NCBI GenBank assembly: GCA_016490735.1 | Contig: JAEMWC010000105.1 | Location: 145,001 to 209,000 of the forward strand | Origin: Pachyseris speciosa | Taxonomy: Eukaryota > Cnidaria > Anthozoa > Scleractinia > Pachyseridae | DNA length: 64,000 bases | Direction of reading: 5' to 3' | In this document: positions 54,089-64,000 of the stretch, piece after piece | Position numbering within the stretch: the first letter of the stretch is position 1 | Layout: the number at the start of each line of letters is the position of its first letter | Notes under the pieces: generated by a model | Told to the model about the DNA's origin: nothing | Seen by the model: the letters and a program-made list of their open reading frames with translations, nothing else | The model's database searches: none | Program-made: the position numbers and the translations under genes

Positions 54089-54251
54089 GTCCAAAGTCAC
54101 TGATACCAGTATTAGTGGTTCAGTTTTCATGCGATGTCATTGAGCCTCTATCACTTAGACTAAAAGAGCATCAAAAGTTCTTTTAAGGGGTATGCGCAGG
54201 GACTTCATGGCGGTCGGACGTGTCTCTTTGCAGTCCGCGTAGTTGAAGTAT

Positions 54252-54698
54252 CAGGGGCACCCAACGAGCCAAACCAGCCAAAAGTTATAGAAAGGCATTT
54301 TTAAGTACGTTATGGTGTTTGAAGTCTGTTAAAAGTGATGTTTTGGTTAGCTAGAAAACTTTAATCTGTTCGGATTCCCTAGCTGAAACGTTGATTGCCC
54401 GAAAATTTTAGGGAGCAAAATCTTTCTTTGAGAAAATACTAGCTGAAATGAACTTTCTAGAGAACCTTTTTTTCTTTCCGAAAATGCTAGCTGACGTTTT
54501 TTACTGTCAAAAACCTGAAAAACAGCAATAACGACCTTTCCGAAAACCTCAGGGGTTAAGATTGCCACATTACGAATCTTTTAGGCCACGTTTTACTTAC
54601 GAAAATCCGAGTGCACTCTTTAATTGACGGCGAAAGCCTTAGGCGAACTACCCTCCACCGAACAGATATCTACCGAAACTTGTCGTTGGGTGCCCCTG
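54252..54698. mobile_element. MITE family B copy 2 with 6-bp target duplication
   Basis: CAGGGGCACCCAACGAG at the left is inverted as GTCGTTGGGTGCCCCTG at the right, flanked on both sides by AAGTAT (54246-54251 and 54699-54704). It aligns along its full length with copy 1 at 51097-51543. Confidence 0.85.
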
Positions 54699-54789
54699 AA
54701 GTATAGCGACGCCCTATAACACTTGGTAAATACAAATCAAAATCATAGTTATAATGTCTTGTAATTAAACGCGCGCTAAAGCATCCGAC

Positions 54790-55050
54790 ACACTAAGCGA
54801 TTTTATACGCCGATCGCCGCGATCGCCTAAAATCGCCCAGTGTGCCCGGTCTGACAAAATCGCCAATCGCCGCGATCGGCAAAAATCGCTCAGTGTGCCC
54901 GGTTAGATACTGGCGATTTTATACGCCGATCGCGGCGATCGGCGAGAATCGCAATCGCTGAACCGGGCCGGTATCTGACATGTCAGATATCAGCGATTAA
55001 ATTCGCCGTCATTCTCAGGGTGTGCCCTTTTCCGCGATTTTATACGCTCA
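54790..55050. mobile_element. Iterated-word element, word GCGATTTTATACGCCGATCG
   Basis: GCGATTTTATACGCCGATCG and its complement CGATCGGCG occur repeatedly with the phrase CAGTGTGCCCGG. The matching right-hand words (CGCCGCGATCGGCGTATAAA) appear only at 56140-56163, so three other elements seem to be nested inside one parent spanning about 54790-56163. Confidence 0.7.
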
Positions 55051-55126
55051 TCGCTGCAAATAGAATTTCGCTGCTGTGAGACTTGCGAGGTCGACTTGTG
55101 GCAAGTCTACGCTGCGAATCTCCAGT

Positions 55127-55363
55127 AAATGTCCTGGCAAACGAGGACACATTGTTGCAGACGCATTGTTGTTCATGATGTTTGTTTGATTGAGCAACCG
55201 ACCGGTACACAAAAGAAATGTTGTGATTCCATGCTGCGCAAACTGGGAAACATCTGTTGCAGATACAAATTCTGTGTCCGCAACAAATGTTGCGCGCGGG
55301 GGCAAACAGGGAAACATTTGTGTCCGCAACAATTTTAATGTGTCCTCTTTTGCCAGGGCCTTA
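55127..55363. mobile_element. Iterated-word element, word TTTGTGTCCGCAACAA
   Basis: AAATGTCCTGGCAAACGAGG on the left pairs with CCTCTTTTGCCAGGGCCTT on the right. Words ACATTGTTGCAGAC, CATCTGTTGCAGATAC and TTTGTGTCCGCAACAA recur between. Confidence 0.75.
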
Positions 55364-55378
55364 AGGTCAACCAATCAG

Positions 55379-55702
55379 ATAGCCTCCTTCGCAGTCGTCT
55401 TCGGGCTCGTCACGCGTTCCTTGCCCACGAACGTCTGCTGAACCGAACTGCCACTTCCGTTCGTCGGCGGTTAGCTTTTGTTTTGAAGAAACCAGTAACG
55501 AGCTGCGTAAGAATGGAAATCGACACCCGATTCACGTGCTTCGTCTGTGAAAATAATCTAGGGGTCGAAGTCCTACTTTCCATAAATTGGAAGACGAACT
55601 ATGATTGGCTAACTGTCGCGAACGGAAGTGGTAGTTCAGTTCAGCAGACGTTCGTGGGCAAGAAACGCGTGACGAGCCCAAAGACGTCTGCGAAGGAGGC
55701 TA
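55379..55702. mobile_element. Palindromic MITE with TAGCCTCCTTCGCAG ends
   Basis: TAGCCTCCTTCGCAGTCGTC pairs with GACGTCTGCGAAGGAGGCTA, and CGAACGTCTGCTGAACCGAA with TTCAGTTCAGCAGACGTTCG. It directly abuts the preceding and following elements. Confidence 0.85.
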
Positions 55703-55710
55703 CCAATCAT

Positions 55711-55994
55711 TGGCCGTTTTCACACTAGAGACGAACAAATCGTCTGGACGAACAAATCGTCTCAGACGGACAAGTCGTCTAAATGTGAAAACGGGACGAT
55801 CAAAAAATAAGACGAACAAACCGTCTGAATTTGTCCGTCTGTGAAGACGATTTTTAGAAGACGATTTGTCCATCCAGACGAACAAGTCGACTAAAGTACG
55901 ACCTAAATTCACATCAGATGAACAATAGCCGGACAAATCGTCAGACGATTTGTCCGTCCAGACGATTTGTTCGTCTCTAGTGTGAAAACGGCCA
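55711..55994. mobile_element. Iterated-word element, word GACGAACAAATCGTCT
   Basis: Ends are TGGCCGTTTTCACACTAGAG and CTCTAGTGTGAAAACGGCCA, a perfect inverted repeat. GACGAACAAATCGTCT and GACGATTTGTCCGTC fill the interior, about ten copies on both strands. Confidence 0.85.
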
Positions 55995-56194
55995 TTGAGC
56001 GATTTTATCACACGACTTTTCAAAATGGCCGACAACAACGACGCGTGGTTCTGGACAGAGGAAAAGAAGCAAATCTGATAAAAAAAAAAATCACCTTATG
56101 TGCTTGCATCAATCGCCAGCGAAATTCGCTGGCGATCAAACTCGCCGCGATCGGCGTATAAAATAGAAGAAACTCCGGCTTCGAAGAAACCAAA

Positions 56195-57142
56195 TATGGC
56201 CTCCGAATCTGTTGGAAACCCCGAAGGAGACATAAACGAAGCTATTCATGCAAACACTGGCTGACAGCGAGGAGGAGCCTAGCCTGTTAGAAATCAAAAG
56301 CTTACTATTAGCAGTCAATCGGACGGACCAAACAACTGCTCTGTTTCTCACTTCTGAGTGACAACAAAGCATTGAGAATGGAACTGGAAGAATTAAAGGA
56401 CTGTATAAATTTCAACAACAGCGAAATGAAAGAGCTCAAGGAATCGTTACAAAAGGCGAACAACGAAAACAAAGTGTTAAAAAAAATTCCTGGACTTTAC
56501 TAGCGAACAGCTAAAAGCAACGAAAGAAAAACTTCGTAAGCAAACGGAAGATATTGTGCAACTATGGAGAACTTTGAAATACAACGATTCCGGAAAACGC
56601 CTATTCCAGTACAGAGGATGTTGTAATACACATGTCATCGGCTTCCCCGTGGGGTCAACCCCCGGGCTAACCAGGGGGATTGTAAAATCAGTCAAGCAAA
56701 CTTAAGGAATTTCCCCCGGGGGTAGGGGAATCTCTCAAGACAAAGCCCCCTGGGTGAGGTGTCTCTCAGCTGAAAATCCCCGTGACATTCTTTTCAAACT
56801 TGTGAATTCCCCCACCCCCTAATCTTTGATCGTAAAACAATGTCAACGTTTTCCCCTACCCTCGGGCAAAGAATCCCATCTATCTCCTTATATTCCCCCA
56901 CATATCTCTCTGGTAGGCCCGGGGGTCGACCCCACGGGGAAGCCGATGACATGTGCATAATTAATGTAGCTGAAGCTCTTAATATTACGGTCGAGCCTGA
57001 GGACATCGAAATTTGCCACAAATTAAAACGAGGAAATGTATAATCGCGAAATTTGTTAGCAACAAAACGAAGTCTAGCCTTTACAAAAATCGTACAAAGC
57101 CGAAAAATGTTAACCCTGGAAGTGTCACGCAGAGGGAGCCCG
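56195..57142 (+). pseudogene. LINE ORF1-like coiled-coil remnant, split by a MITE
   Basis: The plus strand starts MASESVGNPEGDINEAIHAN, then shifted frames give a coiled coil (ALRMELEELKDCINFNNSEM, KELKESLQKANNENKVLKK, EQLKATKEKLRKQTEDIVQL). After the MITE at 56629-56955 it resumes with INVAEALNITVEPEDIEICH and KLKRGNV, which resembles L1/Tx1-like ORF1 RNA-binding proteins. Stops and frameshifts show it is dead. Confidence 0.65.
56629..56955. mobile_element. Palindromic MITE inserted in the ORF1 remnant
   Basis: CACATGTCATCGGCTTCCCC pairs with GGGGAAGCCGATGACATGTG, with GTCAACCCCCGGGC / GCCCGGGGGTCGAC next. The interior has CCCCCGGGGGTAGGGGAAT and ATTCCCCCACCCCCT words. Confidence 0.8.
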
Positions 57143-57759
57143 CACAAACTGTGTGACCGTTGCGAATTTAGTTGAAATGTATGGGAATATCTAAAAAAAG
57201 GTTCATATTATCGTAATATGCTACGGTTAACATCTACATATAACATCAAAATAAACGTCTTTTTACCTGAAATGTTGTTTATTGTCGTTCTTGTAGCTGA
57301 AAACGTCGAATTTTAGTGATTTGAAGAGTTTTGCGTGCGACGATGAAGAGCATTTACTCCAGGTAGTGGCACATGGAAATCTCATCTTCAGTATATTTTA
57401 AACAAAAATGGAGGCTTCCCTTCCTGCTTTTTAACCGTAATTACAAAGTGGGACTCAACATGGATCACTTGGAAATCAATTCTCAATTTTACAGATAACT
57501 ATTACAGTGGTGGGCTGAATTTCGTGAAAATTTCACAGAGGAAAAAGATTGACAATTTATCTTGGAATTATAAAGAAATATTAATCGACAACAAACCAGT
57601 TTAGTATAGACAGTATTCAAGATCTGGCATTATCTCTGTAAACGATGTGGACACCCGCAGTGAAAAAATCATTTATTTGTGAATAAAAGTCTGAGATATA
57701 GTTATTCACTTGTTAGCTTAATTTTTGATAAAAGGGGGTCAGTTTCTAAAGAAACTGTG

Positions 57760-58440
57760 GTGCGCGTCAGAGGAGGAGTGAAACACGAAAATTTGGTGTA
57801 TCAACGGAGTTGATAACGTAAATTGACCACCGTACAGGGATTTAAAAAGCTGACATTTCGAGTGTTAGCCCTTCGTCATGGTTTATATACAGAATATGGA
57901 GTTACGCTATTGTTCGTAACATTGTAAAGCGAAAAACGGGAAAAAATTAATTGAATGACCGTGTGGATTAAGGGTGCCGATTTGAAAGATGAATTCTTGC
58001 TCTAGATTTTTACGTCTTTCCGTGATATCTTGATGTAGAGAAAGGCCGCAGATCGACATGGTTGGTTGTTGTTTGGAATGCTGGGCTGAGTTGCTCGAAG
58101 TATTGGTTAGCGCTAACCATTCGTTAACATGTAACAGCCAGCCGGGCGAGTGGTTTGGATGCGTGTTTGTCATCTTTCTCAACATCAGGTGTTCTCGGAA
58201 TCGGTCGCCTAGTGGTCTTCCTGTTCGCCGATGCATAACGTTTTCCATAATGTACAGGTTATGCAATAGATATCATCTGCGTAGGTACACGTGAAACGAT
58301 CAGTCATCTTAACAGATCGCCTTGGGCGCGCAATAAATTAAATCTCTTTACGGTGGTCAATTCACATTACCAACTCCGTTGATAAACCTAATTTTCGTGT
58401 TTCACACCCCCACCGACGCGAATCCAAGTCTTTACTTGTC
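57760..58440 (-). pseudogene. Penelope-like element 3' remnant, unit 1
   Basis: The minus frame 58266-57907 reads MHRRTGRPLGDRFREHLMLR, MSICGLSLHQDITERRKNLE and QEFIFQIGTLNPHGHSINFF, the C-terminal part of a Penelope-like GIY-YIG domain. Terminal words GAAGGGCTAACACTCGAAAT and GTCAGCTTTTTAAA (57846-57876, minus) resemble hammerhead-bearing PLE termini with the CTGACGA box altered to ATGACGA. Confidence 0.75.
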
Positions 58441-59100
58441 GGAAAATCATCTTAGCCATAACTTCGTCCTGAAACTGAGTACAGAGCCAGAAAACGCTCT
58501 AAGTAGTTTCTCCATACCTGCGGTTCAACTCCTTGGCTTTTTAATGTTATAAATGCATGGCGACGTGTTTTGTTTTGTTGATGAAAACCAATGTTTAACT
58601 CTGGAATGTTTAAAGTAAATGCATTTTCGCAAGACTTGCAAAGTGCGAGATGGGAAATTAAGAGAAAAGACCCAGAAAAGGGTAAATCTGCCGCCAAAGC
58701 TGTTTCACCGGTTTCACCTTGTAACGGAGTTAGAATATTGACTAGACGAATACAAACACTGCCTGCGAGTCGCTGTCTTATTCAAAAAGAAAAACAAAAT
58801 GATGAGTGGTCTCGTCGTTCGTTGTCATTTCAGCTCCTTTATGTCACCGTTTCAGAGCCGTGTAGCTTGTCGAAATTTACTCTGAAGTGAACAAGGCCTC
58901 AAGGATTGTACGCCGGGATCACAACGGCTATGTAAAGTAATTAGCATACATAATCAGAATTGTTTGAGCATTCACTTTGTATATTTAGGTAATCGTGCTC
59001 AGGGCTCCTGTTGATAGAAGGTTACTTCTAAGCACCTGGAAGGGTTACCTTGAGCCTAAAAGTAAATTAAGGATTGTGATCTGTTCTCTTCTGATGGATA
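58441..59100. other. Unit 1 interior, nothing recognised
   Basis: Frames of about 80-99 codons on both strands (58452-58697 minus, 58591-58890 plus) overlap each other and show no recognised domain. Confidence 0.3.
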
Positions 59101-59102
59101 AA

Positions 59103-59224
59103 TGACTGTGAATATATAAAAATTCATATATTCGCCCCGCTGCGCGTAGGATTGAAGATGATCATTCACATCTTCATTCCTTAATCCGCGGTTCAAATAT
59201 ACGAATTTTCATACATTCACAGTA
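59103..59224. mobile_element. Palindromic MITE, unit 1
   Basis: ACTGTGAATATATAAAAATT pairs with AATTTTCATACATTCACAGT around a centre with GAAGATGATCATTCACATCTTC. An identical copy lies at 62753-62874. Confidence 0.75.
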
Positions 59225-60189
59225 ATTTGAACTAAAGTAAATATTGAATCGAAAAGTTATTAGTTTTGTACCTTGCTCAGATGCTCTGCTGTATGTTCTC
59301 GATTCTCGCGCTCTTCAGGTCGATTTGTGGTGGAACACTCAATTAGGAACACATTCCGTCGTTCGGTTTTTGTCTGTCTTCGTTCGAGTCAAGTTTCTTC
59401 TCAGTTTACCGTTATATAAAGTCGGACTCTATAAGAGGTGAGTTGTGAAATTAAGTGCCGAAAATTGAAACCTTTACAAAGTTCTATTGTCTAAACCTGT
59501 ATTCAAGGTCACGTCCCGGGCGAGGAAGTCTCCTATAAAAATAACGGGGGTGTTCGTCGTACCTTTTAGGGGGTAAAATTGATGGATTGGTACTGCTTAG
59601 GGTAGTTTAACCTAAAATTACCACTGCTAGAGTTGTCGCGGCACCTTTTAGGATATTGAGCCAAAAAAATGACAATGTGGATCATTTTTATGGGGGAGCC
59701 TCCCGGGGTCACGTCACAGTGAGCCTGAACGCTTCATAGCTACTTTTAAGCTTTATAGGTTAGGTTGGAGGTTACTGATACGATTACAATAAAAAAGAGA
59801 AAATTTACCTATGTGTCTTCATCTTTCTTTCGTCGTTTTGGAAGGCATCTTTATTAGAATAAAGACGGTTTCTCTGTGAACTGTTCGATTTCAATACACA
59901 ATCGGCTCAGGTGCGTCGGAGACGACATAGCGTTACGAGTTTCAAGTATTGACTATTAATGGCCACTTTTCATGTAGCCTCCCACGCAGTCAGCGTTTTT
60001 AGAGTAAGTCCGTAAATTTCCACAGGAAACGCAACACCCCTCACGATTTTCAGAGTGGTGTACTGTCGTGTTGGCACCGTCAGCGTTAAATGATCTGTTC
60101 ACAAAAAAAAATTGCGGTGAGCAACAGTGCGGTGAAACTGGAGCGAGGAGAAAAAAGCGAAAAGAGACTGGGGAGAGGTGAGTCTTCTC
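59225..60189. other. Unit 1 interior, nothing recognised
   Basis: No motif-bearing frames. A phrase GTACCTTTTAGGGGGTAAAA / GCACCTTTTAGGATATTGAG suggests a decayed iterated-word element near 59545-59690. Confidence 0.35.
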
Positions 60190-60792
60190 CATGTTGTTAA
60201 CGATATCTGCCAGCATTTATTTATGAATTTAGTTTCATTGTCAGTGTTATTTTTTTGTCTTTTCTTACTCATTTCGTTACTCATTGCTCGAAGATGGAAG
60301 TTTTGTAATGTTGCTCTTAATTTAATAACCGTAATTAAACTGGCCGCAAGTAATGTGCGCAAAAGTGTTCTGCCGAAACTGCTGACGTGCTTCTCTGGGA
60401 TGAAACTGGCTTAAGGCCACGTGACAGAGAAATAGCTGCGGATCCTTCTGTGCCCCAATATTGTTCTATCAGCAAAACAGATCGTTTTAGGTAGAAAAAA
60501 GACATATGGTATGGAGAGGGGTGGGGTTCAGCTTGAAAGGAGTGTTTTCCTTGGCAACCATCTCCTTTAACAACTCTTACCTTGCTCTCCCCTCGTTATC
60601 ACGAACTGTCAAATGAAATCTATTTGCTTTGCATATCTTTTTTGTAATTCGTCGGCTCATGACGTCATGCATTCGTGGGTCTATATTCTTCTATATCAAT
60701 CAGAATGCGAGGTGTCATGTGACAAGTTGGTCACTCAGGACAATGTAAAGCTGAAGTTGGTGAAATTAAGAAATATTGATAAGTGTCGTTTT
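60190..60792. pseudogene. Decayed copy of the DGLUCY 5' region, unit 1
   Basis: TGCTCGAAGATGGAAGTTTT, CTTCTCTGGGATGAAACTGG, TTGTTCTATCAGCAAAACAG, TCGTTATCACGAACTGTCAA and GGACAATGTAAAGCTGAAG match 51560-52500 in order, with most of DGLUCY exon 1 (about 51660-52010) missing. It can no longer encode the protein. Confidence 0.8.
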
Positions 60793-61409
60793 ACAAACTG
60801 TGTGACCGTTGCGAATTTAGTTGAAATGTATGGGAATATCTAAAAAAAAGGTTCATATTATCGTAATATGCTACGGTTAACATCTACATATAACATCAAA
60901 ATAAACGTCTTTTTACCTGAAATGTTGTTTATTGTCGTTCTTGTAGCTGAAAACGTCGAATTTTAGTGATTTGAAGAGTTTTGCGTGCGACGATGAAGAG
61001 CATTTACTCCAGGTAGTGGCACATGGAAATCTCATCTTCAGTATATTTTAAACAAAAATGGAGGCTTCCCTTCCTGCTTTTTAACCGTAATTACAAAGTG
61101 GGACTCAACATGGATCACTTGGAAATCAATTCTCAATTTTACAGATAACTATTACAGTGGAGGGCTGAATTTCGTGAAAATTTCACAGAGGAAAAAGATT
61201 GACAATTTATCTTGGAATTATAAAGAAATATTAATCGACAACAAACCAGTTTAGTATAGACAGTATTCAAGATCTGGCATTATCTCTGTAAACGATGTGG
61301 ACACCCGCAGTGAAAAAATCATTTATTTGTGAATAAAAGTCTGAGATATAGTTATTCACTTGTTAGCTTAATTTTTGATAAAAGGGGGTCAGTTTCTAAA
61401 GAAACTGTG

Positions 61410-62090
61410 GTGCGCGTCAGAGGAGGAGTGAAACACGAAAATTTGGTGTATCAACGGAGTTGATAACGTAAATTGACCACCGTACAGGGATTTAAAAAGC
61501 TGACATTTCGAGTGTTAGCCCTTCGTCATGGTTTATATACAGAATATGGAGTTACGCTATTGTTCGTAACATTGTAAAGCGAAAAACGGGAAAAAATTAA
61601 TTGAATGACCGTGTGGATTAAGGGTGCCGATTTGAAAGATGAATTCTTGCTCTAGATTTTTACGTCTTTCCGTGATATCTTGATGTAGAGAAAGGCCGCA
61701 GATCGACATGGTTGGTTGTTGTTTGGAATGCTGGGCTGAGTTGCTCGAAGTATTGGTTAGCGCTAACCATTCGTTAACATGTAACAGCCAGCCGGGCGAG
61801 TGGTTTGGATGCGTGTTTGTCATCTTTCTCAACATCAGGTGTTCTCGGAATCGGTCGCCTAGTGGTCTTCCTGTTCGCCGATGCATAACGTTTTCCATAA
61901 TGTACAGGTTATGCAATAGATATCATCTGCGTAGGTACACGTGAAACGATCAGTCATCTTAACAGATCGCCTTGGGCGCGCAATAAATTAAATCTCTTTA
62001 CGGTGGTCAATTCACATTACCAACTCCGTTGATAAACCTAATTTTCGTGTTTCACACCCCCACCGACGCGAATCCAAGTCTTTACTTGTC
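61410..62090 (-). pseudogene. Penelope-like element 3' remnant, unit 2
   Basis: The frame 61916-61557 encodes the same protein remnant as 58266-57907 without any amino-acid change. Confidence 0.75.
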
Positions 62091-62752
62091 GGAAAATCAT
62101 CTTAGCCATAACTTCGTCCTGAAACTGAGTACAGAGCCAGAAAACGCTCTAAGTAGTTTCTCCATACCTGCGGTTCAACTCCTTGGCTTTTTAATGTTAT
62201 AAATGCATGGCGACGTGTTTTGTTTTGTTGATGAAAACCAATGTTTAACTCTGGAATGTTTAAAGTAAATGCATTTTCGCAAGACTTGCAAAGTGCGAGA
62301 TGGGAAATTAAGAGAAAAGACCCAGAAAAGGGTAAATCTGCCGCCAAAGCTGTTTCACCGGTTTCACCTTGTAACGGAGTTAGAATATTGACTAGACGAA
62401 TACAAACACTGCCTGCGAGTCGCTGTCTTATTCAAAAAGAAAAACAAAATGATGAGTGGTCTCGTCGTTCGTTGTCATTTCAGCTCCTTTATGTCACCGT
62501 TTCAGAGCCGTGTAGCTTGTCGAAATTTACTCTGAAGTGAACAAGGCCTCAAGGATTGTACGCCGGGATCACAACGGCTATGTAAAGTAATTAGCATACA
62601 TAATCAGAATTGTTTGAGCATTCACTTTGTATATTTAGGTAATCGTGCTCAGGGCTCCTGTTGATAGAAGGTTACTTCTAAGCACCTGGAAGGGTTACCT
62701 TGAGCCTAAAAGTAAATTAAGGATTGTGATCTGTTCTCTTCTGATGGATAAA

Positions 62753-62874
62753 TGACTGTGAATATATAAAAATTCATATATTCGCCCCGCTGCGCGTAGG
62801 ATTGAAGATGATCATTCACATCTTCATTCCTTAATCCGCGGTTCAAATATACGAATTTTCATACATTCACAGTA
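62753..62874. mobile_element. Palindromic MITE, unit 2
   Basis: Duplicate of the element at 59103-59224. Confidence 0.75.
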
Positions 62875-64000
62875 ATTTGAACTAAAGTAAATATTGAATC
62901 GAAAAGTTATTAGTTTTGTACCTTGCTCAGATGCTCTGCTGTATGTTCTCGATTCTCGCGCTCTTCAGGTCGATTTGTGGTGGAACACTCAATTAGGAAC
63001 ACATTCCGTCGTTCGGTTTTTGTCTGTCTTCGTTCGAGTCAAGTTTCTTCTCAGTTTACCGTTATATAAAGTCGGACTCTATAAGAGGTGAGTTGTGAAA
63101 TTAAGTGCCGAAAATTGAAACCTTTACAAAGTTCTATTGTCTAAACCTGTATTCAAGGTCACGTCCCCGGGCGAGGAAGTCTCCTATAAAAATAACGGGG
63201 GTGTTCGTCGTACCTTTTAGGGGGTAAAATTGATGGATTGGTACTGCTTAGGGTAGTTTAACCTAAAATTACCACTGCTAGAGTTGTCGCGGCACCTTTT
63301 AGGATATTGAGCCAAAAAAATGACAATGTGGATCATTTTTATGGGGGAGCCTCCCGGGGTCACGTCACAGTGAGCCTGAACGCTTCATAGCTACTTTTAA
63401 GCTTTATAGGTTAGGTTGGAGGTTACTGATACGATTACAATAAAAAAGAGAAAATTTACCTATGTGTCTTCATCTTTCTTTCGTCGTTTTGGAAGGCATC
63501 TTTATTAGAATAAAGACGGTTTCTCTGTGAACTGTTCGATTTCAATACACAATCGGCTCAGGTGCGTCGGAGACGACATAGCGTTACGAGTTTCAAGTAT
63601 TGACTATTAATGGCCACTTTTCATGTAGCCTCCCACGCAGTCAGCGTTTTTAGAGTAAGTCCGTAAATTTCCACAGGAAACGCAACACCCCTCACGATTT
63701 TCAGAGTGGTGTACTGTCGTGTTGGCACCGTCAGCGTTAAATGATCTGTTCACAAAAAAAAATTGCGGTGAGCAACAGTGCGGTGAAACTGGAGCGAGGA
63801 GAAAAAAGCGAAAAGAGACTGGGGAGAGGTGAGTCTTCTCCATGTTGTTAACGATATCTGCCAGCATTTATTTATGAATTTAGTTTCATTGTCAGTGTTA
63901 TTTTTTTGTCTTTTCTTACTCATTTCGTTACTCATTGCTCGAAGATGGAAGTTTTGTAATGTTGCTCTTAATTTAATAACCGTAATTAAACTGGCCGCAA

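Larger units (their letters stand above)
57144..60792 (+). repeat. Direct tandem duplication, unit 1 (3.65 kb)
   Basis: The whole segment is repeated from 60793. Only a few differences were noticed (for example GTGGTGGGC versus GTGGAGGGC, one A in a poly-A run, and CGTCCCGGG versus CGTCCCCGGG). The junction shares ACAAACTGTG, a short microhomology. The unit holds a Penelope-like remnant, a palindromic MITE and a decayed DGLUCY 5' copy. Confidence 0.95.
60793..64000 (+). repeat. Direct tandem duplication, unit 2 (cut by window end)
   Basis: Nearly identical to unit 1 (offset 3649-3651 bp). It contains the same Penelope-like remnant (about 61410-62090, minus), MITE (62753-62874) and the start of the DGLUCY 5' copy (from about 63841). 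Confidence 0.95.

Overview
This window looks like nuclear DNA of an invertebrate animal, most likely an anthozoan cnidarian such as a reef coral. That is an inference from three things: spliced genes with GT/AG introns and clear one-to-one animal orthologues, an AT-rich background, and a dense load of LINEs, Penelope-like elements, tRNA-headed SINEs and palindromic MITEs. I see nothing bacterial or plasmid-like.

Four host genes can be reconstructed exon by exon. ROMO1 (minus strand, 3113-6640, two exons, 73 aa) is a mitochondrial inner-membrane protein. DUSP11 (plus strand, about 9111-24256) is an RNA 5'-triphosphatase/phosphatase; its first exon and one small internal exon were not found. 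TMEM180/MFSD13A (plus strand, 27470-36218, seven exons, 495 aa) is a major-facilitator-type membrane protein and is complete and open. DGLUCY (minus strand, 52087 down to about 46458, with a possible C-terminal exon near 44.5 kb) is D-glutamate cyclase; the exons for its catalytic core were not found. The four genes work in unrelated pathways and show no operon-like logic.

Layout. 1-0.93 kb: broken L1/Tx1-type LINE. 1.36-1.82 kb: palindromic MITE. 3.1-6.6 kb: ROMO1. 7.3-8.1 kb: 0.8 kb hairpin element. 9.1-24.3 kb: DUSP11, whose introns carry a nearly intact CR1/L2-type LINE starting with a 2A peptide (12.3-15.85 kb), a pogo-like MITE, SINEs and a 3.9 kb element with inverted ends (19.70-23.60 kb). 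24.8-27.2 kb: MITEs and hammerhead-like motifs. 27.5-36.2 kb: TMEM180, with a piggyBac-like MITE and a SINE in its introns. 38.4-43.5 kb: a 5.1 kb composite bounded by perfect 26-bp inverted repeats, holding a second transposon with a 9-bp target duplication, a minisatellite, and an ORF that joins a 2A peptide to an OTU protease domain. 44.7-46.0 kb: a Penelope-like GIY-YIG remnant with a 16-bp target-site duplication and terminal hammerhead-like motifs. 46.5-52.1 kb: DGLUCY. 54-57 kb: a chain of adjacent or nested short elements and a LINE ORF1 remnant. 57.1-64 kb: two nearly identical 3.65 kb direct tandem copies, each ending in a decayed copy of the DGLUCY 5' region.

The most interesting material is (a) two unrelated 2A translational-recoding signals, one in a LINE and one upstream of an OTU domain; (b) several hammerhead-ribozyme-like motifs linked to Penelope elements; (c) a recurring architecture of short inverted-repeat elements, each built from its own short 'word' iterated on both strands; and (d) a DUSP11 signature in which the usual Thr after the catalytic Arg is Ala.
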